A stretch of DNA of 64,000 nt from CAITWD01 sp963842065 (GCA_963842065.1 CAWJEW010000001.1:1-64000), one strand, 5' to 3'. Counted from the first letter of the stretch, positions 18,196 through 27,210 are shown. Numbers and translations are program-made. Notes: generated by a model not told the origin, from the sequence alone.

Positions 18196-19332
18196 CTAGC
18201 TGGCTCGAAGCACGCGCATGTTATTGCTGGCGCACACCGGGTGCACACCAGACTCCGCCAGCTCCGCTCGAGCGCGGGCGACCGCGTCAGCCATCGGCTC
18301 GCCGGCGCCATGTCGCGCGGCGTCTATCAAGTGCACGTAGTGGCGGAGCGTCGACGTTGTGCTGGCGTGCCCGAGTGCCGCCGTCACATAGGGCAACGGC
18401 CGCCCTTCGGCGATGAGCAGGCTCGCGTATGTGTGCCTGCCGTCGTACGCGGTCGCCTGGACGCCCGCGCGTTCGCAGGCTGGACGGAACACCCGACGGC
18501 TCCAGTTGCGGATATCGAGCGGCTGTCCGGTCTGACCCGGAGCCGCGAGATCACGCGGGGAGTAGGACCGAGGCCGGAGCCGGTCGAGATCCTTTGCGAG
18601 AGCCGGAATGATTTCGACCGTGCGCCGTCGGTTGGTCTTCGTTTGGCGCAGCTCACCGGCGCTCACCGCGGCGTCGACGACCAGGACATGCCCGAGAACG
18701 CTGTCCCGGGTCAGCACGAGCGCTTCGCCCGGACGAAGCCCGGCATATGCCATCAGCGACCACAGAGCGACATCGCGGGCAGTCGGGAGCTCGGCTCGAA
18801 TTCGCTCGGCCTGGTGTGGTGAACGCGCTCGCGGCCGGGTGATTGCAAGGGGCACCTTCCGCCCGTCGATGCACGGATTCGTCGGGATGAGGCCGTCTGA
18901 TCGCGCAAGCCCTAACGCGGCCGACAGTACTGCCAACGCTGCGTTCGCCTGTGTCGGTGGGCAACCGGCCTCGATGATCGCGACCCGCCATTCCCGGATA
19001 CGGGTGGTACCGAGATCCCTAAGTCGAACGTCGGCGAGGTATGGGGTAACCCATTTGTCGAGGACGCCGCCCCGCTGAAGCCGTGTCGAACGCGCCCATC
19101 GCATGGACTCCTGAGCCCACCACCGACAGAGCCACTGCTCGAGCCGCAATCTCGACGGCTCGCTCGGGGTATGGGCGCCGAGCTGCCGCCGGCGCCGCAC
19201 GTCGCGCTCAAAGTCAACTGCGTCTTTCCGGGTCGTGAACGAACGGGATCGCATCCGTGACCCGCGCCCGGATTCTCTCCATCGGACGACCCAAGTTGTT
19301 CGGGTCCCGCGGATCGGCTTTTGGACACTCAT
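18196..19332 (-). CDS. int: Tyrosine-type site-specific integrase (int2)
   Basis: A complete 378-residue phage-type integrase. An Arm-type N-terminal domain (TTWVVRWRESGRGSRMRSRS, FTTRKDAVDFERD) and a core-binding SAM-like domain precede the catalytic domain: Arg about 200 (YAGLRPGEALVL), Arg-His at 299-300 (YDGRHTYASLL), His about 322 (ALGHAST) and Tyr about 332 (LRHYVHLID). The first His of the usual HxxR box is replaced by Tyr-Asp, as in int1. I chose ATG 19332 over the upstream 19380. Its C-terminus faces att copy 1, 43 bases away, the normal layout for an element that integrates into this tRNA. Confidence 0.9.
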   Translation of the reverse strand: MSVQKPIRGTRTTWVVRWRESGRGSRMRSRSFTTRKDAVDFERDVRRRRQLGAHTPSEPSRLRLEQWLCRWWAQESMRWARSTRLQRGGVLDKWVTPYLADVRLRDLGTTRIREWRVAIIEAGCPPTQANAALAVLSAALGLARSDGLIPTNPCIDGRKVPLAITRPRARSPHQAERIRAELPTARDVALWSLMAYAGLRPGEALVLTRDSVLGHVLVVDAAVSAGELRQTKTNRRRTVEIIPALAKDLDRLRPRSYSPRDLAAPGQTGQPLDIRNWSRRVFRPACERAGVQATAYDGRHTYASLLIAEGRPLPYVTAALGHASTTSTLRHYVHLIDAARHGAGEPMADAVARARAELAESGVHPVCASNNMRVLRAS

Positions 19333-19413
19333 TTCAGACGTCTGCCTTCGGCCGCAATTGGTCGCGTCCCGGCACTGCACGCTTGGTATCGCACGATGGT
19401 CATCCGGATCGAC

Positions 19414-19860
19414 TCACGCAGCACGCGCTCGTGCGCTGAAGCTCGCCACGGATCGAGCGCGCGGCTGCGGGCGACGTTGCGCGATCTCGACCACGGTTGG
19501 TCGGAGCATGTCCTCGAGCTCCCTTCGATCAACGAGCGGGCGGCGCGGAACGCCATATCGGGTCAGTCTGCGCGTCGACAGCCAGTTGTGAACCGTCTTC
19601 GGACGAACGCCGGCCAGTCGCGCTGCTTCGCCGACCGACAGCCATGGGCGATCATCCTTGGAATACCGGGACTGGCCGCGAGAGCGATCGAGGGCATCTG
19701 CGAGCGTGGCGAGCTGTTGAGGGCTCAGATCAGCCAACGCCTGAGCGAGCGCCGCGACGTCGACGATGACTGGGCCGCTCCGTTCTTCAAGGCTCGAGTT
19801 GATGGCGCGGCCTGCAACCGGGGCATCGATCCATAAATGCGAATGGTCCGAAGCGTTCAC
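19414..19860 (-). CDS. Excisionase-like helix-turn-helix protein
   Basis: Upstream of int2 on the same strand. The C-terminal part has a MerR/HTH_17-type fold (PWLSVGEAARLAGVRPKTVH with WLSTRRLTRYGV and a PLVDRRELEDML end), the usual form of actinobacterial excisionase/recombination directionality factors. An N-terminal helix (LAQALADLSPQQLATLADAL) precedes it. The start is uncertain: GTG 19860 gives about 148 residues, while the open frame extends to 20082. It would bias int2 toward excision. It could also act as a repressor. Confidence 0.65.
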   Translation of the reverse strand: MNASDHSHLWIDAPVAGRAINSSLEERSGPVIVDVAALAQALADLSPQQLATLADALDRSRGQSRYSKDDRPWLSVGEAARLAGVRPKTVHNWLSTRRLTRYGVPRRPLVDRRELEDMLRPTVVEIAQRRPQPRARSVASFSARARAA

Positions 19861-19963
19861 GGATGAGAGATGGATCCGAGCCGGGACAAGAGGGGGTGAG
19901 GTCCGAGACAATTGCCCGTCAGCGGGTTGAGCCGCACCACTGCCCATGGCCGCGCGGCTGGCG

Positions 19964-20638
19964 CTACTGCTCGTCCAGTCGGCTCGCAAGCCACGTCTCA
20001 ACCCCATCCAGAGCAGCCGCGGCCATGGAGGTCGGGTGTGAGGTAAAGCCATGCATCGACTCGGGAAACACCCGGAGATCAACCTCGTTGCCGGCCGCAG
20101 ACAGTCGGGCTGCCATAGCGAGGTTGTCCTCCAGCAATACGTCCAGCGCGCCTACGAGCAGCAAGGTCGGCGGCAGGCCGCGAAGGTCGCCGTAGAGGGG
20201 AGATACGTCAGGATCAGTCCGATCTGGCACGTGCCCGGCGTACGCCTGGATAAACCACTCATCGGCATACAGACGGCCACCTGGAGACTGCCCGCTAAGG
20301 TCGTAGGCGCCGAACTGCAACACGGCGCCGACAATCGGGTGGGCAAGATCCCGGTCGCGCAGCCGAAGCAGCGTCGTCGTGGCCAGCGTGGCTCCGGCCG
20401 ATGCGCCGCCGATCAACATCCGCTCCGTGCCAAACATCCTGCGGCCCTCTTCTACCAGCCACAGGGCAGCCGTCTCACAGTCGTCGGGCGCCGCCGGCCA
20501 GGGATGCTCGGGCGCTAACCGATACTCGACGCTAACCACAGTGACCCCCAGCGCATCGGCCAGACGAGCATTACGGGCGTCGCTTCGGGTTGCCGAGTCC
20601 ATATAGAAGCCCCCGCCGTGAATGTCGAGGTAGGTGGC
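19964..20638 (-). pseudogene. Alpha/beta hydrolase (HSL family), C-terminal part, split by IS insertion
   Basis: Carries the catalytic parts of a hormone-sensitive-lipase-type esterase: oxyanion-hole LDIHGGGFYMD, nucleophile elbow IGGASAGATLA, acid region VGALDVLLEDN and His in PESMHGFTSHP. The first 84 residues lie 2.7 kb to the right (23372-23623). Deleting the intervening IS plus one GGC target copy joins the parts in frame into a 307-residue protein, normal for the family. Such enzymes hydrolyse short-chain or aryl esters. No in-frame damage is seen in either half, so the interruption is recent. Confidence 0.85.
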
Positions 20639-20703
20639 TGGAATTGACCCGGTCTGGTTGACACCGCCATCCTTTCGGGCGAATGCCCGAGAATGGAGCG
20701 GAC

Positions 20704-21000
20704 ATGCCACGAACCAGCCCCCCCTACCCACCCGAGTTCCGGCGCGAGGCGCTGAGCTTGATGCGATCCGGAGCGCGGACGCCCAAACAGCTGGCGGCCG
20801 AGCTCGGCTGCTCGGAGCAGACGCTTGCCGCCTGGCGTCGCCAGGACGAAGCCGACCGCGGTGAGCGTCTCGATGTGCTGAGCTCCGACGAGCGCGCTCG
20901 GATGCGGGAACTCGAGCGTGAGGTCAAAGTGCTGCGCCAGGAGCGTGAGATCCTCAAGCGCGCCGCGGTTTTCTTTGCCAGGGAGAGCGATCGACCGTGA
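20704..21000 (+). CDS. IS3-family transposase OrfA
   Basis: A 98-residue DNA-binding subunit: YPPEFRREALSLMRSGARTP, recognition region LGCSEQTLAAWRRQDEAD, and a heptad-rich coil (MRELEREVKVLRQEREILKR) before FFARESDRP, a common OrfA ending. The ATG 20704 is preceded by GGAG. Its stop overlaps the OrfB GTG by four bases. Confidence 0.9.
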   Translation: MPRTSPPYPPEFRREALSLMRSGARTPKQLAAELGCSEQTLAAWRRQDEADRGERLDVLSSDERARMRELEREVKVLRQEREILKRAAVFFARESDRP

Positions 21001-21597
21001 TCAGATTTCGGTTCGTCGCAGATGAAGCCGCACAGTTCCCGATCTCCCTGCTGTGCCGGGTGATGGGCGTGTCGCGAGGAGGGTTCTACGCCTGGAGATC
21101 ACGCCCTCCGAGCGCTCGCGCGATCGCCGATGAGGCACTTACGGCCCAGATCGCCGCGATTCACGACCAGACCCTCGGGATCTACGGTGCGCCGCGTATC
21201 CACGCCGAGCTGCGCCTCGGCCACGGGGTGTCGGTGGGCAAAAAGCGCGTCGCGCGGATCATGCGCACCCTCGGGATCTTCGGCGCCTCTGGCCGGCACG
21301 CCGGCCCACGCACGACCACCCGCGACCCGGCGCGCGCGTCGGCGCCGGATCTGGTCGACCGCGACTTCTGCCGGACCGAGCCCAACCGGCTGTGGGTGTG
21401 CGACATCAAATACGTCCAGACCGGCCAGGGATTTCTGTTTCTGGCCGCCGTCCAGGATGTCTTCTCGCGTCGGATCGTGGGCTGGTCGATGCGCGATGAT
21501 CTGCGCACCGAGCTGGTACTCGACGCACTCGGCATGGCCGTCACCCAGCGCAACACCACCACGGGGCTGGTGGCGCACTCGGACCACGGTTCCCAAT
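20997..21597 (+). pseudogene. IS3-family transposase OrfB, 5' part
   Basis: N-terminal two-thirds of the DDE subunit: ARAIADEALTAQIAAIH, LGIYGAPRIHAELRLG, first Asp in LWVCDIKYVQTGQG, and second Asp in AHSDHGSQ, where the IS30-type element enters. It continues at 23055 after removal of that element and one copy of the five-base duplication; the joined product would be 294 residues. It cannot be made as a functional protein in the present arrangement. Confidence 0.88.
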
Positions 21598-23049
21598 GCG
21601 GATTCAACCGGTCGTCGCAACACCGCCCTGTTGATATGAGCATAGGTACTCGTCCAGAGCTTCGGCTGGGGTCTTCCATCCGAGGGTCTTGCGCGGTCGG
21701 GTATTGAGCGCCAGCGCCACGGCTGCGAGGTCTTGTTGGCTGTGCCTGGCCAGATCGGTGCCCTTGGGGAAGTACTGGCGCAAGAGGCCATTGGTGTTCT
21801 CGTTGGTGCCGCGCTGCCAGGGCGAGTGCGGGTCGCAGAAATAGACCTCCAGCCCGGTGTCGATCCTCAGCCGGGCATGCTGGGACATCTCCGACCCCTG
21901 GTCCCAGGTCAGCGACCGGCGCAGCTGTTCGGGCAAGGTGGCAATCGTCTCGGCGATGGCGTCGCGCACGGCCTCGGCGCCATGCCCAGCCAGGGCAGGT
22001 CCGTTCTTGAGGGGTGGTGTGTGGCCGTGGCCGTCCATCGGCGGCAGATGCAGGAGCATGGTGAACCGAGTGGTGCGCTCGACGAGCGTCCCGATCGCCG
22101 AGCGATCAAGGCCCAGGATGAGATCGCCTTCCCAATGGCCAGGCACTGCCCGGTCCTCTGCCTCGGCCGGGCGTTCAGAGATCATGATCTCGGGGGTCAC
22201 GAACTTCTTGCCTCGCCCCTGGGTACGGGCCCTGGGAACGCGCAGTGCCCGCCCGGTGCGCAGGCACGCAACGAGTTCTCGCTTGAGCGCGCCTCGGCCT
22301 TGCACGTAGAGGGCCTGGTAGATCGCCTCATGAGAGATCCGCATGGACGCATCATCGGGGAAATCGACCGCCAAGCGGTGTGAGATCTGCTCCGGGCTCC
22401 AGGCTGTGGCCCAGCGCCGATCCTGGCGCTGGCCGTGACGGCGACCGGCCCAACGCACATCGGGCCCCTCGACCCGCTCACCGCCGGGTTTGGCGATCGT
22501 GCCGGCCAGGCGCTCTTGCACGTACTCGCAAAGCGTGTCGTTCGCGGCGAGTTTGGAGACCTTGGGGCGACTGGCACGACGCTCGGCGTGCCACTGGGCG
22601 GTCGTCGCCCGATACTCCAGGCGATACGTGCGAGTGGAGGCGTTGCAGCGCAGCTCCCGCGAGATTGTCGATGGCGAGCGTTCTACGCGGCGAGCGATCT
22701 CGCGAACCCCGAGACCCTGGGCGTGCCAGATCGCGATCTCTTCGCGTTCGGAAAACGACAGATAGCGCCCCGAGTGAGGGGCAAAGGTGATCGGTGACAT
22801 CCCACCAGCCTGCCGGAACCATCTGGATCCGACGGGCGCGGACACCCCCGCCTCGCCAGCGGCATCCTCGCTCGATGCCCCTCGAGCAATCGCCTCCCAG
22901 AATCGGACGCGATCCTCGCGTCGCGCCTTCGACGGGCGACCTGGTGACCACATCTGACCCCGCATCGCACGGACGGCGTGTTGACGCTCCCGCACACCCA
23001 TCGCTGACAACCTCCATCTCGAGGTGTTGCGAGGACCGGTTGAATCCGC
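21598..23049 (-). mobile_element. IS30-family insertion sequence nested in the IS3 element
   Basis: A 1,452-bp element. The left end GCGGATTCAACCGGTCGTCG and the right end (other strand) GCGGATTCAACCGGTCCTCG continue to GCAACACC, giving 27-bp inverted repeats with a single mismatch. CCAAT is present on both sides (21593-21597 and 23050-23054) and only once in the restored OrfB frame, so it is the target duplication. The near-perfect ends and intact transposase argue for a young insertion. Confidence 0.92.
21604..23010 (-). CDS. IS30-family transposase
   Basis: A 468-residue protein with the two N-terminal helix-turn-helix regions of IS30 (YLSFSEREEIAIWHAQGLGV and VERSPSTISRELRCNAST), then the DDE core: Asp in VPGHWEGDLILG, Asp in LTWDQGSEM and Glu in PWQRGTNENTNGLLRQYFPK. 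AVALALNTRPRKTLGWKTPAE is the standard IS30 ending. The stop lies inside the terminal repeat. Intact and presumably active. Confidence 0.93.
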   Translation of the reverse strand: MSAMGVRERQHAVRAMRGQMWSPGRPSKARREDRVRFWEAIARGASSEDAAGEAGVSAPVGSRWFRQAGGMSPITFAPHSGRYLSFSEREEIAIWHAQGLGVREIARRVERSPSTISRELRCNASTRTYRLEYRATTAQWHAERRASRPKVSKLAANDTLCEYVQERLAGTIAKPGGERVEGPDVRWAGRRHGQRQDRRWATAWSPEQISHRLAVDFPDDASMRISHEAIYQALYVQGRGALKRELVACLRTGRALRVPRARTQGRGKKFVTPEIMISERPAEAEDRAVPGHWEGDLILGLDRSAIGTLVERTTRFTMLLHLPPMDGHGHTPPLKNGPALAGHGAEAVRDAIAETIATLPEQLRRSLTWDQGSEMSQHARLRIDTGLEVYFCDPHSPWQRGTNENTNGLLRQYFPKGTDLARHSQQDLAAVALALNTRPRKTLGWKTPAEALDEYLCSYQQGGVATTG

Positions 23050-23338
23050 CCAATATGCGAGCCTTCTCTACGGCACCTACGCCAAGGGCTCCGGCATCGA
23101 TTTGTCGATGGGCTCCATCGGGGATCCTTGGGACAACGCCGTCGCCGAGACGTTCTTTGCCAGCCTCGAGAAGGAGCTGCTCCGGCGCGAGCGCTTTGCC
23201 ACGCGCGAAGCCGCCCGGATGCGGATCTTCTGGTACATCGAGTGCTTCTACAACACCCGCCGCCGGCACTCCGGCCTGGGCTATCTCAGCCCGGCTGACT
23301 ACGAAATCCGTTATCAACAGGAGGCCATTGCGGCCTAG
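23050..23338 (+). pseudogene. IS3-family transposase OrfB, 3' part
   Basis: The remainder of the interrupted OrfB: MGSIGDPWDNAVAETFFASL holds the catalytic Glu, followed by KELLRRERFATREAAR, FYNTRRRHSGLGYLSPADYE and the stop at 23338. In register with the 5' part once the nested element is removed. Confidence 0.88.
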
Positions 23339-23371
23339 CCACCAGGTGTCAACGGAAGCGGGTCAATTCCA

Positions 23372-23623
23372 GGCCCGAGACCCGCCAGAGCTGGGGCTCG
23401 TGACTCTCACCGGGACCTGGTCCTTGCCGGCACGGGCAATGCGCTCGACGGTGCGCGAGTCAGCGGGTCCGGCAGGCAGGCTGCGACGGGCCTCCTTCAG
23501 CTCTTCATAGTTAGTCGGCCCCTGCTGACCACCTGCTGCCTGTTTAGCGGCATAGAACGTTCGGCTTGCTTCAACGTGAACCGCCGATCCCTCGTCGATG
23601 AGATTGACGAGCCCAATGTTCAT
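23372..23623 (-). pseudogene. Alpha/beta hydrolase (HSL family), N-terminal part
   Basis: The first 84 codons of the interrupted esterase, starting at ATG 23623 (MNIGLVNLIDEG). It includes the family's N-terminal cap helices and the VERIARAGKDQVPVRVTSP strand that precedes the HGGG oxyanion hole. The open frame reads a few codons into the IS before stopping. It pairs with 19964-20638. Confidence 0.8.
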
Positions 23624-23851
23624 GACGCTCCTTCCGAGTGCGAGGTGTCGCTGCGCGGGGCGTCAAGGGTCGCAGATCACCGAGCGCTACATCCATGTGG
23701 GGATAAACCATCCGGACAACCGAGATCGGTCGCCCTCGCCGTACTGAGAGTCCTCATCGCTGGGCTAATCCACGAGTGCCTGCAGGCCTGGCAGGCGGCA
23801 GTGATCCCATCGCCAATGAAAATGGTGTAGCCAGTGAGGAACCTGGCCTGG

Positions 23852-24366
23852 TCAACGTTCGTAGACGCCGGTCAGGCGACCCCTGGCGATCACGGGCGTG
23901 GTGAGGGAGGTGAGGAGGGCGCGGGGTCTTGCTCGATCCAGTTTCGCTCCGTCAACGGTGCTGCTCGCTTGGCGCGACAGAGCGAAGACTTGGAAGGTGT
24001 AGCGGTGCGGTCCATGGCCTTTGATCGGTTCGGGGCCGTGGTATCCCCGACCTGTGGTGGATCGCAGGACCCGTACCCCGGCGGCGGGCTCGTGCGCCGA
24101 CAGCGCGCCTGGGGATAGCGGGTTGGGGGGTCGAGCCGGGACGGGTCGATGAGCACCAGGCAGTGCACGGCTGGCTTGGGTATGGGGACATCGAGGTCCT
24201 CGACCACGAGCAGTAGCTCTGTCGTCTCGGGTGGCGGCGGGCTCCAGGTGAGATGAGGGGACAGGTTCTTACCGCCGATCCGCTTGCCGGCGTGCTCCGG
24301 CGGGATCCCTCGATGCGCCGTGAGTCGAAAACCGGGCCATTTGCCCGTGATGGGGCGACCTTCCAT
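23852..24366 (-). CDS. PEBP / YbhB-like protein (frameshifted, probably N-terminally truncated)
   Basis: A phosphatidylethanolamine-binding-protein family member (bacterial YbhB/YbcL, Raf-kinase-inhibitor-like). The upstream frame gives IPPEHAGKRIGGKNLSPHLT and LVVEDLDVPIPKPAVHCLVL; after a shift near 24115 the other frame gives LSAHEPAAGVRVLRSTTGR, GYHGPEPIKGHGPHRYTFQ and an ending at 23852. The ligand-pocket D-x-D/GPH..Y residues are present. Relatives usually have about 50 more N-terminal residues; here that region would fall in att copy 2, so the gene may have been cut when the att junction formed. Function in bacteria is unsettled. Confidence 0.6.
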
Positions 24367-24390
24367 CCTGGCGCCACCCCACTGGACCAC

Positions 24391-24433
24391 CTCGACAAGC
24401 TGGGGGTCACTGGTTCGAGCCCAGTAGCGCCCA
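24391..24433 (+). repeat. tRNA-Val 3' end, att copy 2 (identical 43 bp)
   Basis: A third exact copy of tRNA-Val bases 14181-14223, here without a downstream hairpin. Like copy 1 it is preceded by a TGGAYCAC segment, so identity between copies 1 and 2 extends slightly to the left of the tRNA-matching part. It separates the PEBP-like gene from the SnoaL-like gene. Confidence 0.92.
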
Positions 24434-24625
24434 CTCGATGGATCCTCACGGTGAGGCCGTTCCCGGCTCCCATGGGGATCCTTTGTGCGTTTCGTGTTGG
24501 ATTCGACGCGTCGGCGCCGGGCCCCTTGACGGCAGTGGCCGAGGGCTGGTTGGCTCTGGGAGGACGGGCCGGGCCACCCCGGGGGTTTACGTCACAAACC
24601 CGCCGTTGTGCAAGGGGAAGTGGGA

Positions 24626-25033
24626 ATGGATCACACGGTCACGCTTCGACGCATGTACGACCTCATTAGTGCCCACGACATCGACGCGTTCGGCGAGTTG
24701 TTGGCCGACGACTTCGTGGAGCATGAGGAGCTTCCGGGTGGCGAGCCCACGAGAGACGGCGTCAAGAACTTCTTCCGTGTGCAGCTTGCGGCGTTTCCCG
24801 ATCTCGCCATGACGGTGCAAGACGTCGTCGACGGCGGTGAGAAGGTCGTCGCCCGTGTGCGGTACACGGGAACGCATAAGGGTGAGTTCATGGGAATGCC
24901 GGCCACCGGGAGGACCATCGACGTACCGCTGATCGACATCATGCGCTTCGAGGACGACGGCCTCGTGCACGAGCACTGGGGCGTGCTCGACGCGATGGCC
25001 ATGATGCAGCAGCTTGGCGCGGGCGCCAGCTGA
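24626..25033 (+). CDS. SnoaL-like / ester cyclase family protein
   Basis: A complete 135-residue protein; ATG 24626 follows AAGGGGAAG. It has the SnoaL NTF2-like fold pattern: an N-terminal helix (LRRMYDLISAHDIDAFGELL), ADDFVEHEELPGG, FPDLAMTVQDVVDGGEKVVAR and the GTHKGEFMGMPATGRTI loop typical of SnoaL-like polyketide-cyclase relatives. The exact reaction is unknown; many members are stress-related or degrade small molecules. It is the only gene between att copies 2 and 3, so it forms a 0.9-kb single-gene cassette without an integrase. Confidence 0.85.
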   Translation: MDHTVTLRRMYDLISAHDIDAFGELLADDFVEHEELPGGEPTRDGVKNFFRVQLAAFPDLAMTVQDVVDGGEKVVARVRYTGTHKGEFMGMPATGRTIDVPLIDIMRFEDDGLVHEHWGVLDAMAMMQQLGAGAS

Positions 25034-25314
25034 GCACCACCACGGCGCAGCTCTGCTGACCGGCTGAGGGCAGCGGGCGTCGCACGCTCACCCGAGCTGC
25101 AACGCGAGTGACGTAACTCGGCGACGGTCGACCTGTCAGTCGCTCGTTGCGGTCCCAGCGCGCGTGGGAACAAATTGAGAACAACGGCGTGTTGCACGAC
25201 GTGTGGTCCGGTCACGAGCGACAAGGCTCAGTGCGGCGTGAATTGCCGCGATGCGCAGGCGATAAGTGCTACATCTCGCACATGACGCGTCATTGCACAC
25301 ATCGGAATATTCAG

Positions 25315-25357
25315 CTCGACAAGCTGGGGGTCACTGGTTCGAGCCCAGTAGCGCCCA
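25315..25357 (+). repeat. tRNA-Val 3' end, att copy 3 (identical 43 bp)
   Basis: A fourth exact copy of tRNA-Val bases 14181-14223. The match extends three bases further left (CAG at 25312), into the 5' strand of the anticodon stem, so this copy is slightly longer than copies 1 and 2. It is followed by TACGTG, with no hairpin directly adjoining. Confidence 0.92.
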
Positions 25358-25386
25358 TACGTGAATAGCCTGGAAAACGCTGTAAT

Positions 25387-25420
25387 GCCGCCCCAAATGG
25401 TGCCTTAGCGTCGGGGCGGC
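25387..25420. terminator. Hairpin downstream of the ferredoxin reductase
   Basis: GCCGCCCC at 25387-25394 and GGGGCGGC at 25413-25420 form an eight-base GC stem (extendable by A-T pairs) with an 18-base loop. It lies just past the 3' end of the leftward reductase gene, so it is probably its transcription terminator, although there is no T-run. Confidence 0.5.
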
Positions 25421-25458
25421 ACTACGTTATGGGTGGCCTCGCGGTCATGAGACTCTCC

Positions 25459-26700
25459 TTACTTCGCCGCCCATGCTTCGTCTAGGGATACGCGTGGGTC
25501 CGCCAGCTTGGCCGGATCCACCGGCTGGCCAGAGCGAACAAGGGCCTGGATGTCGTCGGTGACGTCCCAGACGTTCACGTTCATACCGGCCAGCACTCGT
25601 CCGCTGCGCATCCAGAAGGCGATGAACTCGCGTCCCGGCACATCACCGCGAAAGACCACCTCGTCGTAACGGCCCTCCTTCACGTAGCCCGAGTACTCCA
25701 TCCCCATGTCGTACTGGTCGGAGTAGAAGTAGGGCACACGATCGTAGGACGCGCTCCGGCCCACCATGTTTGCCGCTGCCACAGGACCCTGGTTGAGTGC
25801 CGCTGCCCAATGCTCCAGGCGCAGGTGGTGGTCAAGCCACGGGTAATAGGCGTTAGCCACGTCACCGGCGGCAAAGACGTCCGGATCGGTGGTCGCGAGG
25901 TGCTCGTCCACCACGATGCCATTGTCGACTGCTAGCCCGGCAGCCTCCGCCAGCCCGGTGTTCGGCGTGATCCCAACCCCAACGACGACCGCATCGGCGT
26001 CGACCACGCTCGCGTCGGCCAACCGGACCCCGATGGCCCGGTTGTTCCTTCCAATGACCTCGGCCACCTGGATACCTAGTCGAAACTCCACCCCGTGGCG
26101 ACGGTGCTCAGCGGCATAGATCGCAGCCACCTCCTTACCGAGGACGCCCACAAGTGGGAGCTCGGCCATCTCGAGCACCGTCACGTCGACTCCCGCGGCT
26201 CGGGCCGCCGCCGCCGCTTCCAACCCGATCCAGCCCGCCCCGATGATCGCTACGCGTCGTGCGGTGGCGAACACGGCCTTGATCGCCTCGCACTCGACAA
26301 CCCGCCGTAGGTAGAGCACCCCGTCGAGCTCATGGCCGGGGACAGACAGTCGCCGCGGGGACGAACCGGTTGTCAGCAGCAGTTTGTGGTAGGCGACTGG
26401 ACCGCTGCCCTCAACGGTCACTACGCGGGCGTTCCGGTTAATGCCGGTGACCGGGGCGCCGAGACGGAGGTCAATATGGTGCCCGGCGTACCACCCCTCG
26501 GGGTGGACGTAGATCTTCTCTTTCTCGGCCTTGCCTTGCAGGTACTCCTTCGACAGCGGAGGGCGGTCGTAGGGGCGCTCGGTCTCATCCCCGATAAGGA
26601 TGACGTGGCCGTCGAAGCCCTCAGTGCGAAGCGCCTCGGCTGCCTTCGCCCCGGCCAATCCGGCGCCCACGATCACAAATGTCTGCTCGGCCGAGTCCAT
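25459..26700 (-). CDS. NAD(P)H-dependent ferredoxin reductase (BphA4/rubredoxin reductase-like)
   Basis: An intact 413-residue flavoprotein; ATG 26700 follows GGAGG. An FAD Rossmann motif (IVGAGLAGAKAAEALR), the ERPYDRPPLSKEYL segment, an NAD motif (IIGAGWIGLEAAAAAR), the second FAD motif (TTDPDVFAAGDVA) and a C-terminal Reductase_C domain place it with reductases that feed electrons to ferredoxins of ring-hydroxylating dioxygenases or P450s. No ferredoxin or oxygenase gene is next to it; it is alone between att copies 3 and 4, so it probably serves a partner elsewhere. Confidence 0.9.
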   Translation of the reverse strand: MDSAEQTFVIVGAGLAGAKAAEALRTEGFDGHVILIGDETERPYDRPPLSKEYLQGKAEKEKIYVHPEGWYAGHHIDLRLGAPVTGINRNARVVTVEGSGPVAYHKLLLTTGSSPRRLSVPGHELDGVLYLRRVVECEAIKAVFATARRVAIIGAGWIGLEAAAAARAAGVDVTVLEMAELPLVGVLGKEVAAIYAAEHRRHGVEFRLGIQVAEVIGRNNRAIGVRLADASVVDADAVVVGVGITPNTGLAEAAGLAVDNGIVVDEHLATTDPDVFAAGDVANAYYPWLDHHLRLEHWAAALNQGPVAAANMVGRSASYDRVPYFYSDQYDMGMEYSGYVKEGRYDEVVFRGDVPGREFIAFWMRSGRVLAGMNVNVWDVTDDIQALVRSGQPVDPAKLADPRVSLDEAWAAK

Positions 26701-27210
26701 GTCGCCTCCGCGTCGTTTGGTCAGGGATTACGGGAGGTTCGCGGAAGGTTCGCGAGCCAGAGTGATGACCTCCGGGAGGGGGCTCGCATGGCTGCGGCCG
26801 AGCACGTGCGTGGCGCACGTCGTTGCCGGCAGTCCGCGCGCGCCCACCCTCAGTCGGCAGTCCGCCCTTCCTGCACATCGAGTCGTGCGGGAGCCGGTCG
26901 GGGCTGCGCACCGCATCTGGCCACGAGCCATCTTCGAAGCGATTTCCGCGCAATGTCGTCTCGGGGAGTGAACCGTGCCAGTCCACGATAGTCCCGTCGG
27001 TTGACCCTCGCGAGCGATGCGAAGAGTGAGGGAGATCTCGACGGGCCAACAGTTCGGGTGCCCGGAACATCCTGTCAAGAACCGGCTGCGAAATCCGTGC
27101 GAGCTGCGGGGTCCTTGGAGTGTGCGCGTACGGCGTTGATTGCATGACAAGCGGGTTGTCAGCACGCCATACCACACACCCTGCGACAGGTCGCACATGC
27201 GAACAGACAG
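26701..27210. other. Region upstream of the reductase, no supported gene
   Basis: About 510 bases between the reductase start and att copy 4. Several open frames cross it on the minus strand, but they lack family motifs and ribosome-binding sites, and their composition looks like chance. It must hold the reductase promoter. Confidence 0.4.

Larger units (their letters stand above)
20639..23371 (+). mobile_element. IS3-family insertion sequence (second copy), itself interrupted
   Basis: Ends are TGGAATTGACCCG (left) and, on the other strand, TGGAATTGACCCGC (right); the inverted repeats continue, with mismatches, to GTTGACACC. The target duplication is GGC at 20636-20638 and 23372-23374, in the esterase gene. 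Without the nested IS30-type element and its duplication the length is 1,276 bp, typical of IS3. It has TG...CA termini as expected for the family. Confidence 0.93.

Noticed and set aside
26621..27198. Minus-strand open frames between the reductase and att copy 4
   Set aside because: No family motif, poor composition and partial overlap with the reductase start; no ribosome-binding site.
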